A stretch of DNA of 64,000 nt from Asterias rubens (taxonomy: Eukaryota > Echinodermata > Asteroidea > Forcipulatida > Asteriidae): assembly GCF_902459465.1 (NCBI RefSeq), contig NC_047078.1, positions 6,224,333 through 6,288,332 of the forward strand. Reading direction: 5' to 3'. Below are positions 11,501-22,572 of this stretch, in pieces. The notes beneath the pieces were generated by a model, which was not told the origin of the DNA, did no database searches, and saw nothing but the letters and a program-made list of their open reading frames with translations. Positions within the stretch are counted from its first letter, which is position 1. Each line of letters starts with the position of its first letter. The position numbers and the translations under genes are program-made.

Positions 11501-14500
11501 CTCTTGTCTCAATTTAACGTAGAAAAATATTTGTTAGCTTATGGGCATCAAGGACGATACAAATAGGGAAAATATAAGATCTCCAAAGGGGAACTCTAAA
11601 GACGGGAACCTTAATACACCGGACTCCACAAGGAATCTTTCTTGTGTACAAAGAATACATATGGGAGGGATGTTGACTCAACTCAAAACAAGAAATTCAC
11701 ACTAAGGACATAAAATTAAGGACATAAAATAGATCAGTGAAAAGCAAGGAATATCACAATCCATAAAATGTATTCAAGACAAAACCCTATCAAAACATTC
11801 CATACAAGATCATGTTCACAATTTACAATAAGAGTACAACAAAACATGGTAAAATGGCATAACAATAAGACAAGAAATATTATACACATAATGAATGTTT
11901 ATGAGTGCAATGGTGCGAATATGTTCATGAGTTGAAAGATGGAATGTTCTATTCAACGAGGCGGAGCCGAGTTGAATGGAACATTCCAGCTTTCAACGAA
12001 TTAACATATTCGCACCACTGCACGAATGAAAAACATTCATTATTTGTTTTATAGGGCCTATAACATCCAAGTAGATCTTTGTCATTTTGATTGAAAGATA
12101 CAACTTTCAAAACAAACAGTTTCAACTGTAGAAGCCGAATGCTAGTAATTTTACTATGCCTTCTTGCAGTAACACCTGCTGCGTTACCAAAGACACGCGC
12201 ACGCAGTGATGTTTTTACTCAGCTTTTTCGTTCCATCCGAAAAGTACCATTGCACGCTGGCAGCGTGCCAGCGTGCAATGGTACTTTTCGGATGGAACGA
12301 AAAAGCACGGTGAGTGACTCAGCGTGCAATGGTACTTTTATTTGCTATCACGTGACGGACAATCCTCCAATCAAATGGCAAGGATCTGCTTGGGTGTTAT
12401 ATAAAGCATAATAATAAATCAAAGCAAATAAAATCAATATAATATCAGATATTCTGAGGAAAGCAAAAACACACACATTGGGAAAAAGAGAAGACAAGTC
12501 TTCACAGCCACTGCTGACTCAAAATTAAAAACAACAAGGCTAACAACAAGACAATTAATGTTCAAAGGAGACAAAGCAACAATAATAGCAAAAACACACA
12601 CATTAGTAAAAAGTTTTAAAAACAAGACAATAAATATATCAAATGTACTGTAGGAGAGCAACAATAACAGCAAAATGACAAACTTTAGGCGCCTTGTCAA
12701 AACCTCCCCAGCGTTCCTCCGCAGACAAGCCACGGACTGGATAGCAATTACCGCCAATGCTAAGGACCTTGGACAGTCCGTTGAATAACGGCCATGTGCG
12801 TTGAAGCGCAGGTCATGAATATCAGCGGCTTGGACGCGGACCGGCCGTGCTTTGCCCAGGATAATACATTTGAAACTAATGAATACCATTGTCCTTGAAG
12901 CGGACAGGCCGCACCGACAAGAAGTGTCAGCACCATGCAAGTTAGGTGTGCCAGCCGGCCCTCTTGCTCACATGATAATCGCGCTACATGTTTAAACCAA
13001 ATCAGCGATTTTGAATTTTAATAAAGGCCTAATTATTTTCCAGAGGCATTCAACAGGCATTCAAGAGGCACAGAACTGGCTTGTTTTTTTTAAAAGCTTA
13101 ACAACTCAAAACGTTCACCACTTTAACTGCTTTGTTTGGTCCATAAGTGAATATGGTGCAAAAATTAGTGAGTGGTGTGACGAGTCGACCTTCGAGAATA
13201 GGGTCCAAACGGCAACAGGCTACATATTTGCTAAAATTATAGATTGGTGAAGTAAATTTTCAGTTTGCATCAAACATGCCCGTCTTCCCCTTTGATAAAC
13301 ATATCCTTTGATCCCTTGCTAGACCAACATGCACTCATTCAACAGTAAGCGCTTGCGCAATAGGTATTTGAGAAAAGGCCTACAGTTACCATACATTACA
13401 AAGCGCCCTCTGTTGGTACTCGTTATTTTAGACTCACTTTGTTTCCGCTTTCCTGTTCTCCACGTACTGCATGACCTGGTCGAAGCGCGTTGCAAAAAGA
13501 TTGAGTGACGTCATAATGGCACCGTTGGGTCCCAGACCATACTGCTTCATGACCTCTTTATACTTCACTGTGTCTCGGATATCTAAGAGAGGAAACAGTA
13601 AGGATTACAGTTAAAGGCAGTGGACACTTTCGGTAAACAATATTGTTCAAGACCCACACTTTGTGTTGTGTATCACAACTTGTATATAAAATAACAAACC
13701 TGTGAAAATTTAGGCTCAATCGGTCATCGGAGTCTGGAAAAAATAACGGGAAAACCCACCCTTGTTTCCGCCGTGTCATGACATGTGTTTAAAATAAATC
13801 CGTAATTCTCGATATCAAGAATTGATATTGTTTTAATGTTTTCTCAAATAGTAAAGCATTTCATGGAATAATATTTCAAGAGAATCCTTTCACAATTACC
13901 TTCTGTAAACCTTGCAAGTAGTGTAATTTGTAAATCTATGAACTTTTGTTTGTTTTTTGTTCCGAAAGTGTCCAAAGGCTTTAAAGGCAGTGGTAATTAC
14001 TCAAAATAATTATTTGCATAAAACCTTATTTGGTAACGAGTAATGGGGAGAGGTTGGTCGTATAAAACATTGTGAGAAACGGCTCCTTCTGAAGTGCCGT
14101 AGCTTTCGAGAAAGATATAATTTTTCACAAATTAGATTTCAAGACCTCAGATTGAGAACTTGAGGTCTCGAAATCAAGCATCTGAATTCTGAAAGCACAC
14201 AACGTCGTGTGACAATGGTGTTTTTTCTTTCATTATTATCTCGCAACTTCGATGACCGATTGAGCTCAAATTTTCACAGGGTTGTTATTTAAATGCATGT
14301 TGAGATTCACCAATTAGGAAGGCTGGTCTTTGACAATTACCAATAGTGTCCAGTGTATTTAATTGCTGTACTCAGTAATCCCATCAAGTTTTATACTGGA
14401 CAGCTTTTTTCTTTTCAGAATCGTGAAGTCTCCCGAACACCCAAACAATCTACTCCGCGGTAGTAGAATAAAGAAAGACAGTTCTATATAAGAGCAAACT

Positions 14501-16930
14501 CTACCTGGCAAGTACATGTAAATACACACATGCATGGTGTTACCGCAAACCAAATAATAAATGTTTATGAGTGCAATGGTGCGAATATGTTCATGAGTTG
14601 AAAGATGGAATGTTCTACTCAACGAGGCGGAGCCGAGTTGAATGGAACATTCCAGATTTCAACGAATGAACAATATTTGCACTAATGCACGAATGAAAAA
14701 CATTCATTATTTGTTTTATATAACACCCAAGTAGATCTTTGTCATTTTGATTGGAGGATACAACTTTTAAAACAAACAAAGCTTAGCAGCTTAGGCCTAC
14801 AATTTGTTCATTGTGAAATTACACCCGTTTCTTTTGGGTCGGCCTGTTGGATTAAACAGTGACACTGTGGGTTCTGTCCAGCTATTTTGAGACACGCAGA
14901 CGCAGAATGTATGTGCCTTGCATGTATTTATCACTGCTGCGTTACCAAACACAACCGCACGCAGTGATGTTTTTTGCTCAGCGTGCAATAGTACTTTTCG
15001 GATGGAACGAAAAATGCACGGTGAGAGACTCAGCGTGCAATAGTACTTTTATTTGCTATCACGTGACGGAAAATCCTCCAATCAAATGGCAAGGATCTGC
15101 TTGGGTGTTATATAAATATTGATGCCTCAAATCCTATATATATATACTTACCATTGTATAAAATAAAAGACCTACCGAAAATAAAAGACCTACCGATATT
15201 TGCTGGAAAGCTGACTTCATGCACTGCTGGGTCCAAGTTGATAACATATGGCACCTGTTTCTTTGCATAGAGATGGGCCGTGATCCTCTAAACAAACGTA
15301 ACCAATCAAGAAACAAATAAATCAATAGGAGTAGGGATGTGGAGTCAATGAAAGGCCGAGTAAAAAAAAAAAAACATGTATAGAGTCAGGGTTTCTCAAA
15401 AAAAAGGAAGGAGGAGGGGCTTTTTATTTTTTATTTCAAGATGGCCGCCATTCTTTTTAAAATGTAAAATATCAATTGTTTTTTCTACTGCTCAAACACA
15501 CAATACATAAACGAAACATTTTGGTCTTGAAGACATTCAGACAAGACATTCAGATTGTTTGAGCTGAGATCGTTTAAAATAACCTTTTTCATAGAAAAAA
15601 CAAATAGGAAATAAAAATGTGCATAAAAAAAATAAAATAAAAAAGAAGGGGTCCTCTAAAAAGGAAGCGGGCGGGGACGCTAAACATGTTCCTTTTTTTA
15701 CTTGGCCTAAAACAAATTCCAAAGTGGATTTTATAAAGTAAATGAATGCTTGTTAGGTCTGGGAGACTGTTGCGATCAGTGTCTTAGTTTGGACACTTGG
15801 CAAAGTTTCCGCATGGCACCACCACTTTTTCAATCGATATGAAATAATATAGTACCTAATTTACATGTACCTCAATGAGATATCCCTTTTTATAAAAATG
15901 AGTGAAAAAGTGGTGGCGCCATACTGAAAGTTATCCGGACACAAACACAGTCTTCCTCAAACTGCCCTAAATATCGTAGTAGCGCCATATGTTATCAACC
16001 CTCATATGTTTACAAATCCTAACTTCGATTGCCGTTTACCGCGAGACTGTGCAAGCTCCAGGTGAAAGAAGCTCTGCTGTTTACTCACGGTTAGTTGCGA
16101 TAACGTAACCCTCCTGCCAATGGCAAAACAAAATTATCATCTGCTAGATTGAGTTTCATTCTCCTTAAGTCACTAGATAAATCACATGATGTTGTTGCTA
16201 TTAGGGATTCTATGGTGTGCCAATATGGAGAAAAAATTAAAACATTTTAAGTGAAAATGAAAAAAAAAACTTATAAATGATAATAATTATGTCTACATAG
16301 AGAGACAATACAAGTTACAACAGATTGGTTTCTTACTCCTGAAACCAAACATTGCTGGTCTGAAATAGGGGGGAAACAGATTGTTTTGAAGTGTTTGTGC
16401 TTCAATGGGGTGTCTTACTGTCATGCCTTGCGGTATCTCTGGATTCTAACCAAGTAGCCATATGTCTTGGGACAAAAATGTAATTAAGTTTGTCAAATAG
16501 TAATTGAATGAGCTTTTAATATTACTGAAAAACCTACTGAAAACACATGACACCATGACCATGTTTACCTCAACAATTTGTTTTGGTAAAAATAAGTGAC
16601 GTAATACGGAGAGTTATCCCTCTGCCTACAAAACGAGCCAAGCAATAGGCCAAGCAAAAAAAAACTGTACTGTATTGTGTTGATTTATTTTATAATAAAT
16701 TATTATTATTATTATTAATTAAATAATTACAAAAAATTAAAAAGTAAGAAACTTACCTGAACAAACGTTGTTTTTCCAGACCCTGCCATTCCCAGAACTA
16801 TCATACATGGTGGTTTAGTGTCTGTATTGTGTAGTCCACAGTGAGTACTTCCTCCGTCATCTGTCATTTCTGTCTGTGACTGCTGCACGTTTTCCAGCAT
16901 GTCTGGAGTTGAACTCATGGACGTCGCCAT
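5553..16930 (-). CDS. GPN1: GPN-loop GTPase 1, ten exons, 3' end not found
   Basis: Coding exons on the minus strand are 16930-16757, 15287-15194, 13582-13438, 11134-11056, 10573-10479, 8700-8655, 7609-7463, 7011-6929, 6111-6072 and 5661-5553. All have AG acceptors and GT donors, and the phases join without a break (337 codons plus one base). Visible motifs are the Walker A loop GMAGSGKT (residues 47-54), the GPN triad (107-109), DTPGQ (143-147) and NKID (210-213). The stretch [16 protein letters not shown] is nearly invariant in animals. The family (GPN1/XAB1/MBDIN) pairs with GPN3 and helps assemble and import RNA polymerase II. The start is the first ATG in frame, at 16,930; a second Met follows four codons later. 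The human protein is 374 aa (from memory), so roughly 40-60 C-terminal residues, usually acidic, are missing. The expected last exon was not found in 1-5,552 and may lie in the N gap or beyond the window. Confidence 0.95.
5857..5911. repeat. Perfect AT-rich palindrome in the region 5' of exon 9's neighbour intron
   Basis: Arms of about 25 bp starting gatatcacataaaa face each other around a five-base centre. It lies in the GPN1 intron between the exons at 6,111-6,072 and 5,661-5,553. Confidence 0.8.
6433..6813 (+). mobile_element. TTAA foldback family copy (GPN1 intron)
   Basis: It carries the family core (cccttgtcacacgaagttgtg, cgagataatgaaag, attaccaatagtgtc) and ends gactgcctttaa. The left end is blurred by a short local duplication of gtaaagac. 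Confidence 0.7.
7669..8042 (-). mobile_element. TTAA element, subfamily with ggtaaacaatattgt ends
   Basis: It begins ttaaagcaatcgcac and ends gtccaatggctttaa. The centre reads gggaaaacccacccttgtttccg. Related copies lie at 13,611-13,984 and 61,871-62,232. Confidence 0.65.
8041..8376 (-). mobile_element. tRNA-derived SINE interrupted by a MITE
   Basis: Read on the minus strand from about 8,376, a degenerate box A (TAGCCATCAGG) is followed by a box-B-like GGTTCAAATCTC. The tail TCGGGGAAAGCACTGAGTATAC matches the tail of the SINE at 24,015-24,178. The last 40 bases of the tail lie beyond a foldback insert (8,083-8,241). This is a retrotransposon, not a functional tRNA gene. Confidence 0.65.
8083..8241. 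mobile_element. Foldback MITE inserted in a SINE
   Basis: Terminal arms gctgtcaatttcac and gtgaaatcgacggc are near-inverted. The inner arms (cttcctaacttaagattaat and its complement) repeat several times. No coding capacity is seen. Confidence 0.7.
9375..9515 (-). repeat. 3' tail of a LINE/SINE-type retroelement
   Basis: On the minus strand, aagcgctttgagacgcccttcgg is followed by aaagcgctataccaattattatt. Microsatellite ends after an AGCGCT-rich tail are typical of L2/CR1 LINEs and the SINEs that borrow their tails. Confidence 0.45.
10759..11016. repeat. 75-bp tandem repeat, about 3.5 copies (GPN1 intron)
   Basis: The phrase gtcacactggtagtgtgtga recurs at 10,759, 10,833 and 10,908, with a worn fourth start near 10,983. 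Units also share gatatcttgttacacaacc. It lies just downstream (in gene direction) of the exon at 11,134-11,056. Confidence 0.85.
11888..12411. mobile_element. Compound foldback/TIR element, copy 1
   Basis: An outer hairpin with arms aatgaatgttt / aaacattcatt occupies 11,888-12,044. It is followed by an element with ends tataacatccaagtagatc and gatctgcttgggtgttata. The same pair, in the same order, occurs at 14,553-15,118, so the two parts probably move as one or share a target preference. Confidence 0.65.
12222..12306. repeat. 85-bp near-perfect hairpin, 41-bp arms
   Basis: The left arm starts gctttttcgttccatccg. The right arm is its reverse complement, with a three-base loop at about 12,263-12,265. 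A further direct copy of gcgtgcaatggtactttt follows at about 12,322. The hairpin is missing in the sister element at 14,553-15,118. Confidence 0.85.
13611..13984 (-). mobile_element. TTAA element, ggtaaacaatattgt subfamily
   Basis: It starts ttaaaggcagtggacacttt and ends gtgtccaaaggctttaa. It abuts the next TTAA element, and the two share the TTAA at 13,981-13,984. Confidence 0.75.
13981..14362 (-). mobile_element. TTAA foldback family copy
   Basis: It starts ttaaaggcagtggtaattac and ends gtgtccagtgtatttaa. It contains the internal inverted pair ctcagattgagaac / gaggtctcgaaatcaagcat typical of the family. Confidence 0.75.
14553..15118. mobile_element. Compound foldback/TIR element, copy 2
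   Basis: This is a second copy of the 11,888-12,411 arrangement. The foldback hairpin spans 14,553-14,712. It is followed by an element with ends tataacacccaagtagatc and gatctgcttgggtgttata. Confidence 0.65.
15778..15954. mobile_element. Foldback MITE in GPN1 intron 1
   Basis: The left arm (ggacacttggcaaagtttcc, then ggcaccaccactttttca) is mirrored by tgaaaaagtggtggcgcc and ggacacaaacac on the right. No frame is present. The ends are approximate. Confidence 0.55.
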
Positions 16931-17249
16931 CTTGCTTTGGGGGAAAAATCTTCTGACTGTAAACCCGACGACTGTTTTGTGTTTGTTCGGAACGACCAAA
17001 AAGTGAAACACAGAGGGCGCTATTTTGTCTGCGCGCGGTGCGTTTCGATTTTGAGTGGGGGGGGGGGGGGGGTAATGACCAGATGCCACATGTACGCGGT
17101 TAGTTGTAATTTCGTTAATTATTAGGTGATGACCTTCATGACAAACCAATAACCATAAATTTAGAAACGAGTGTGATTTTTAAATTGTTTGTTACACCGG
17201 ACACAGCTGGTTGAAGCTATGAATTTCTGAAGAAATCAAATTCACAAGA

Positions 17250-19043
17250 ACTGATTAAAGAGTATTATTTTGATGTTCATCTTCTTTTGCTTTGTCTCTG
17301 TTGATTTGAAGAAATAAAACTTTATTCTAATAATAATAATATGCATAATGTTACCAAACTTCTTATTTTAATACCGTTTACACAGTTGTTTAAAATAAAG
17401 GGCACTGGGCACATAATATTATTGATAATAATTGTCAAAGCATTCTCATTTTTTGTATTTTAACATAAACAATCAACACGAAAGTTTGCGCTCAATATCA
17501 AGTTACCAGCCCAGAAAATAGTAAAAGAAAATCACCCATTTGCAATTTTTGTGTGTTTCAAGATGCCCAAGAATGGCTTCCAGGCCTGCAAATAAGTCTT
17601 TCCATGGATTCAATTTTTAGTGAGACTTTTAACTCTTTCTCGAAAACTACGTTACTTCAGGGGGGGGGGGGGGGGTCGTTTGTTCTACTAGCTAATTCCC
17701 ATCGCTCCTTTACCAAGTCAGTAATAAGTATTGTCTGCAGCTAAAAGGTTTTTGAATGTTTTCATTTTCATACAGTGATTGGATGGTGGGTTAAACTGAA
17801 ACGTACAACGAAAAAGCAATTAAGTATTTTCCCCTTAATATTTATCTTTCTTTTCTGCTACAGAATTCACTTTTGTTTTGACGGTATTTTATAACAGATG
17901 AAAGGGGTTTTCGTTCAAAATGCTTAGTAAAACCACTTTGTAAACACCAACAAAGAAAATAAAAATTGAAACAATGTACATAAAAGGCCTACCTACTCAA
18001 CAAAACAGTTTTCTTCGTCATTAAAAGAAAAATCACAATGACTCGAATGATTAAAATAATAACATGAATAAAACAAGTAAGTGGTTGTATTGTTTTTCAA
18101 ACCCATACAACTAGAAAAAGAACGTTTTAACAAAAATAAACAATATTTTGTATAAAAGATTACGTGAATCATAGTACATCAATGCCACAAGAGAAAATTT
18201 CTTCAAAGAGTTTGTCACAAAGACTCAAATTAAGCGCTCCATCTTTACTTTTGACGAGAACAAAGGAGAGGTAACAATTGCTTAAATTCATTTAATACAA
18301 GTGCTTAATGAATACAGACATAATTATACAGTTCGTTTTCAGCCCATAAAAATGTTTTACAATACAAACCCCAAAAGTACTTTGAAGGGAATAAAGAAGA
18401 AGTAATAATTGCTGAAGTTCATTTTGTACAAGTGCTCAATAAATACAGACTTATACAGATCACATCCCATAAACATGGTTGTTTAATACAACCAAAAAGT
18501 AGACATGTGTTTGTAAACGTACCACCAAACACCGGGTTTTCGGTTGTTGGAACAAACAAAGACAATAGCAGGTTACTTAACTCAATAACTATGTTAAAAT
18601 TTGTCGTAATACCTATATATTAATTATTGAACTGTTGGGACCGTCAGAAAAGATCAAAGTGGGGGTTATATCTTGAAAAATATGTATAGTACTAAATAAT
18701 TGTCACAAAATTATTTGAACTTACATTATTGTGACATTATGAAATCTGACAACTTTGTTTGGGTTTTGTTACAATAAATTAGTATCCAAAAAAATTATAG
18801 ATATTACTTTACGTGCAGTTCTTTTATATCATTGTGATTGCAATAGTGTTACAGTGTAGAATAATTAGTACTCAATATCACACTTTGAGACAGTTTTAGC
18901 AGAAGTTGAACTACATAGCACTCGGTGCATTTTATAAAGTATGGGTATATTAGGCTATAATTATGCTAAGTTTGTATTGTGTTTGTGTTTTGGCAGTATA
19001 TTTAATTTAATCACATCTTTAAAGGATGTAGATACAATTAGAT
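17250..19043. other. Unit 1 noncoding stretch
   Basis: The stretch is AT-rich and lacks convincing genes. Positions 17,396-17,745 resemble a worn TTAA-family element (gggcactgggcac, attgtcaaagcattctcat). A poly-G run lies at 17,660-17,675. The same text recurs at 32,333-34,110 and 48,096-49,747. Confidence 0.6.
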
Positions 19044-19419
19044 TTAAAGGCAATGGACATTATTGGTAATTACTCAAAACAATTATTAGCATAAAACCTT
19101 ACTTGGTAACGAGTAATGGGGAGAGAAGATGATTGTATAACACAGTGTGAAAAACGGCTCCCTCTGAAGTGACAATGTTTTAATAGAGAAAGAAGAAATT
19201 TTCCACGATTTTCTCCCTATTTTGAGGTCTCGAAATCAAGCATCTGAAAGCACACAACTTCGTGTGACAAGGGTGTTTTTTTCCTTCATTATTATCTCGC
19301 AACTTCGACAACCAATTGAGCTGAAATTTGTACAGGTTGGTTATTTTATGCATATGTTGAGATACAACAAGTGAGAAGACTGGTCTTTGAGAATTACCAA
19401 TAGTGTCCAGTGCCTTTAA
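19044..19419 (-). mobile_element. TTAA foldback family copy, unit 1
   Basis: It starts ttaaaggcaatggacattat and ends gtccagtgcctttaa. Orthologous copies lie at 34,112-34,499 and 49,748-50,135, so it was present before the array expanded. Confidence 0.8.
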
Positions 19420-19483
19420 GTAACTAACAACGCCTTTATTCATTTCACACTTAATAATGTTCATTGTAGAATTTTAATACTAC

Positions 19484-20630
19484 AACGCTGGGCCAACGAG
19501 TAAATACATTATTTACTCATTGGCCCAGCGTTGTACCGACATTGTATGAGTTACCAACGTATATTTTCAGCTTTTTAGTTGTGGGCGTTGGTTAAAAGTC
19601 GGATGTTGGTCTGGAAGACGTTTGCCTTACGTCTTCTCGATTTGGGAATCTTTGGCATTGGTCCAATGTTGAAAATAGTAGTCAGACGTCAGCTGCCAAC
19701 GTTGGGCAAATTAAACAAATATAATGCTGTCCACTATTAACGCTTTACGAACGTCAAACAAACGTACGAAATTCACGAGACGTCGTGTGCAAAATAGCCT
19801 TGCTCAAGGCAGTCGCATTATTCGCTCCGAAAAGACGCCGCTGTAAACCCACCCGTATACCCTGTGTGCGGTGCGTGCGATCACACCGCATGACCCACCC
19901 GTATACACACTGTCACATCGTACGAATACTGTGCACACAAGTCATCCGCACTCGTACCACTAACCGCATGCGGGGGCCGTCAGGCCGACAGCCTTGTCGG
20001 GTCTGTAACTTCCGGGTTTAATGTGTTGTATTGAAAAATTTCCACAAGTAGAAAAAATTGGGGGGGGGGGGCTCTCGGATACGCTAGTATGCAGTCCATG
20101 AATATGTATATCTTTCGTCAGACCTATCAGACAACACAGGATGTGAAGCAAATGAATTATTCACTTTGACGTCCAATCACGCACGCCTATCATGGTGGTG
20201 GTGTGTGGTGTAGACATGTCTCGTCTTTCGCGGGCATTATGGTAATGAGCTGACCGTGGGAAATCTTCGCTTATTATAGTAATGAGGTCAGTGGCTTCAA
20301 CACAGACCCTACAAGGCTGTCGGCCTGACGGCCGACGCATGCGAATAGTGTACGGGGGCATCGTGTCGTGCGATTTTACGCACAGTGAATACGGGTGGGT
20401 TTTTATACAGCGGCGGTCTTTTTTCGGAGTGAATAATTCGACTGCCATGAGCAAGGCTATGTGCAAAAGAGAATAATAATATGATGTTGTAGCAAGGTTG
20501 GACCAACGTTTGGCCCAGCGTCATCGACGTTTGACAAATGGAAAAACAACGTCACCGCAACGTCACTTGCAACGGTTGCCCCCAAAATGTGTACCTTGGC
20601 AAACGTTGGGCCGACGTATACTAATAGATG
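19484..20630. mobile_element. Element with aacgctgggcc / gggccgacgt ends, interrupted
   Basis: A hairpin acaacgctgggccaacgagt and its mirror open the element (19,484-19,536). The far end reads caaacgttgggccgacgta. AACGTTG/CAACG words recur inside. It is split here by the 665-bp insertion and uninterrupted in units 2 (about 34,561-35,026) and 3 (about 50,197-50,660). Confidence 0.5.
19795..20459. mobile_element. 665-bp long-TIR element with 9-bp target duplication
   Basis: The insert is flanked by TGTGCAAAA on both sides (19,786-19,794 and 20,460-20,468). Unit 2 has the uninterrupted site near 34,865. The ends, tagccttgctcaaggcagtc and its near-perfect complement, continue as diverged inverted arms of about 200 bp (both arms hold ggccgtcaggccgacagcct, in opposite senses). 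The 9-bp duplication and long TIRs fit a Mutator-like non-autonomous element; the superfamily is inference. Mirror-image short frames in both arms are artefacts of the TIR. Confidence 0.85.
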
Positions 20631-20684
20631 GGTTGTCTGTATTATGTAATATTATGGAACATTGTCAACTGTTCTATACCCTTA

Positions 20685-20922
20685 GACATTCGATTGGATT
20701 CCCCGGGTCCACCCGCGGTGCTTATTCGGTTGATCCCCTGACAAGAGCTATCGAACGATCACTTTCTCGTGGTGACGTCATGCACATTGGGTCAGCCCCC
20801 AAGTGACCAGTTCTACGAGCAGGACACTTGGGGCTGACCCGGGTGAGCCCCATGAATGACGTCAAAGCTATTCAATACCTGGGCAGATCTGGGTCGACCC
20901 AGGGAAGCTAATCGAACGCACC
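20685..20922. mobile_element. Foldback MITE, ggtgcgttcg family, copy 1
   Basis: Imperfect inverted arms around 20,800 hold gcttcccTGGGTCGACC-type ends, cccaagtg and gctgacccgggtgagcccc. It ends ctaatcgaacgcacc. Seven copies lie in the window. Confidence 0.75.
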
Positions 20923-21049
20923 TTAATATAAAAGGAAACTAAACAAAGTGCGCCAATGAAGTTGTTCTAACTCCAAAAAGCCTGATCATAGTAATGAAAT
21001 GAGGGTCAACTGTACATACGTGCAAACTCTTGGTCTGGTGACCAGCCTC

Positions 21050-21481
21050 TCGCCTTCGGTACACTGGTACCTCTCTAAGTTCGAGTTTGAACCACCAGTG
21101 TACCACTAAGGTCGAGTTTGAACCAACAGTGTACCTCTAAGGTCGAGTTTGAACCAACCGTGTACCTCTCAGGTCGAGATTGAACCACCACTCTACCTCC
21201 TCAGGTCGAGTTTGAACCACCACTAGTGTACCTCTAAGGTCAAGTTTGAACCACCAGTGTACCTCTCAGGTCGAAATTGAACAACCACCACTCTGTACCC
21301 CCTCAGGTCGAGTTTCAACCACCACTGGTGTACCTCTCAGGTCGAGTTTGTACCTCTCAAGTCGAGATTGAACCACCCACTCAGGTCGAGCTTAAACCAC
21401 CAGTGCATCTCTCAGGTCGAGTTTGAACCACCAGTGTACCTATCAGGTCGAGTTAGAACCACCATTGAGGTCTCATTGGGT
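21050..21481 (-). repeat. Minisatellite at the 3' end of GPCR-A
   Basis: About fourteen worn units of 25-35 bp contain caggtcgagtttgaaccacc and agtgtacct. Read on the gene strand, each unit contains TCAAACTCGACCTGA. This matches the last codons and stop of the GPCR genes (SNST-stop in B, C and D). The array therefore looks like amplification of the coding tail. Confidence 0.85.
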
Positions 21482-22447
21482 CTAGTTTGAACCGCTAGTG
21501 TCGTCAACACGTCGTGTACGGCGACCGACCATCTCTCTGACCTGTTTCTGAAACCGTTCGTACGTGAAGCAGTAGATGAAGGGACTGATGCACAAGTTAA
21601 TGACAACAATGCCTCCTGTCACTCGATAAAAGATGTCTTCATAAAGGTTAGCAGGTTGATATAAACCCAGATTGAACAACAGGTAGATGGTCTCAACCGG
21701 ACCCCAGCAAATGAAAAAGGAGATGGTCAACAAAACAACTGTCTGTGTAACATTACGATTGGCTTTAGAGAACGTCTCCTGAGCACTGGTGTTGTTGTCC
21801 CTGCCGTGAGCCTGCGCCCTCTGACGGAGCTTCCGGATTATAAGAGAGTAGCTCGATACCATAATGACCACGGGAATCACAAACTCGTGTAGGAACACCA
21901 AGACGCCCCCAACGGCCCGAATCTCAAAGCTGGGCCAGGACAAAACACAGCCTAGAATCTCGCTGTCATAGTGGGTGACCATGGCCAGGTGGGAATCCTG
22001 CACCCAGCCCATCATCCAAACACCCAGGAAGACGAGCTTCAACCTCCGAGGGGTGAAAACATTTCGATACCACACGGGTCGGCAGATTGCGAGGTAGCGC
22101 TCTACCGATATGGCGACTAGGTTCCACGTGGATGCCACAAACATCGCGTACTGCGGCCATTCCGACCACCAGACGTGGCAGTAGAGCCGGCCGAGAAAGC
22201 TGTCTGGTACAACACCCATGTGGGCGAACCTCTCCACCAGGAACACACACGACCCGATGAGATCTAGACAGGATTGGTGGATGATTAGTTTGTTTGTGGT
22301 GGAGTTGAAAACTTTCCTGTAGCGAAGCATGACGAAGCAAACAAATCCATTGCCGAGTATGCCAAGGCTGCTCATTGTGCAATAAAAAAACAGCTGGCCG
22401 TCGAACGTGTTGGCCAAAGTTGGACTGCTAAAATTGACCGACCCCAT
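21482..22447 (-). CDS. Rhodopsin-type GPCR, paralogue A (single exon)
   Basis: This is a 321-residue seven-helix receptor without introns. Visible landmarks are N33 in helix 1 (GILGNGFV), D62 in helix 2, C90 at the top of helix 3 pairing with C167 in loop 2, and ERY (116-118) in place of DRY. Others are P192 in helix 5, CWGP (247-250) in helix 6 and SPFIY (288-292) in helix 7, where most family members have NPxxY. The short N-terminus has an NFS glycosylation site. The first ATG in frame is at 22,447 and is conserved in all four paralogues; upstream the frame only offers TTG. It should act at the plasma membrane through G proteins. The ligand is unknown. A lineage-specific peptide or chemosensory clade, as expanded in echinoderms, is the likeliest group. 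Confidence 0.93.
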   Translation of the reverse strand: MGSVNFSSPTLANTFDGQLFFYCTMSSLGILGNGFVCFVMLRYRKVFNSTTNKLIIHQSCLDLIGSCVFLVERFAHMGVVPDSFLGRLYCHVWWSEWPQYAMFVASTWNLVAISVERYLAICRPVWYRNVFTPRRLKLVFLGVWMMGWVQDSHLAMVTHYDSEILGCVLSWPSFEIRAVGGVLVFLHEFVIPVVIMVSSYSLIIRKLRQRAQAHGRDNNTSAQETFSKANRNVTQTVVLLTISFFICWGPVETIYLLFNLGLYQPANLYEDIFYRVTGGIVVINLCISPFIYCFTYERFQKQVREMVGRRTRRVDDTSGSN

Positions 22448-22572
22448 CGTCAAAATAGCTTGATCAAATCAAGAAATGTTTTCTCCAAGAACTCTTTGAA
22501 AGTCTTGATACTAAGGTTTGAGGAAACTCCACTGTTTAACTGAGGTGGTTTCGATTAGATCCGGTTGTGTAA

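Noticed and set aside
19785-20524. Cys/Arg-rich frames on both strands
   Set aside because: They are the two inverted arms of the 665-bp element read in opposite directions.
21966-22382. Long alternative frames overlapping the GPCR genes (also 36,213-36,587, 51,836-52,324, 62,822-63,196)
   Set aside because: They are out-of-frame shadows of the receptor coding sequence; similarity among them only reflects the receptor's conservation.
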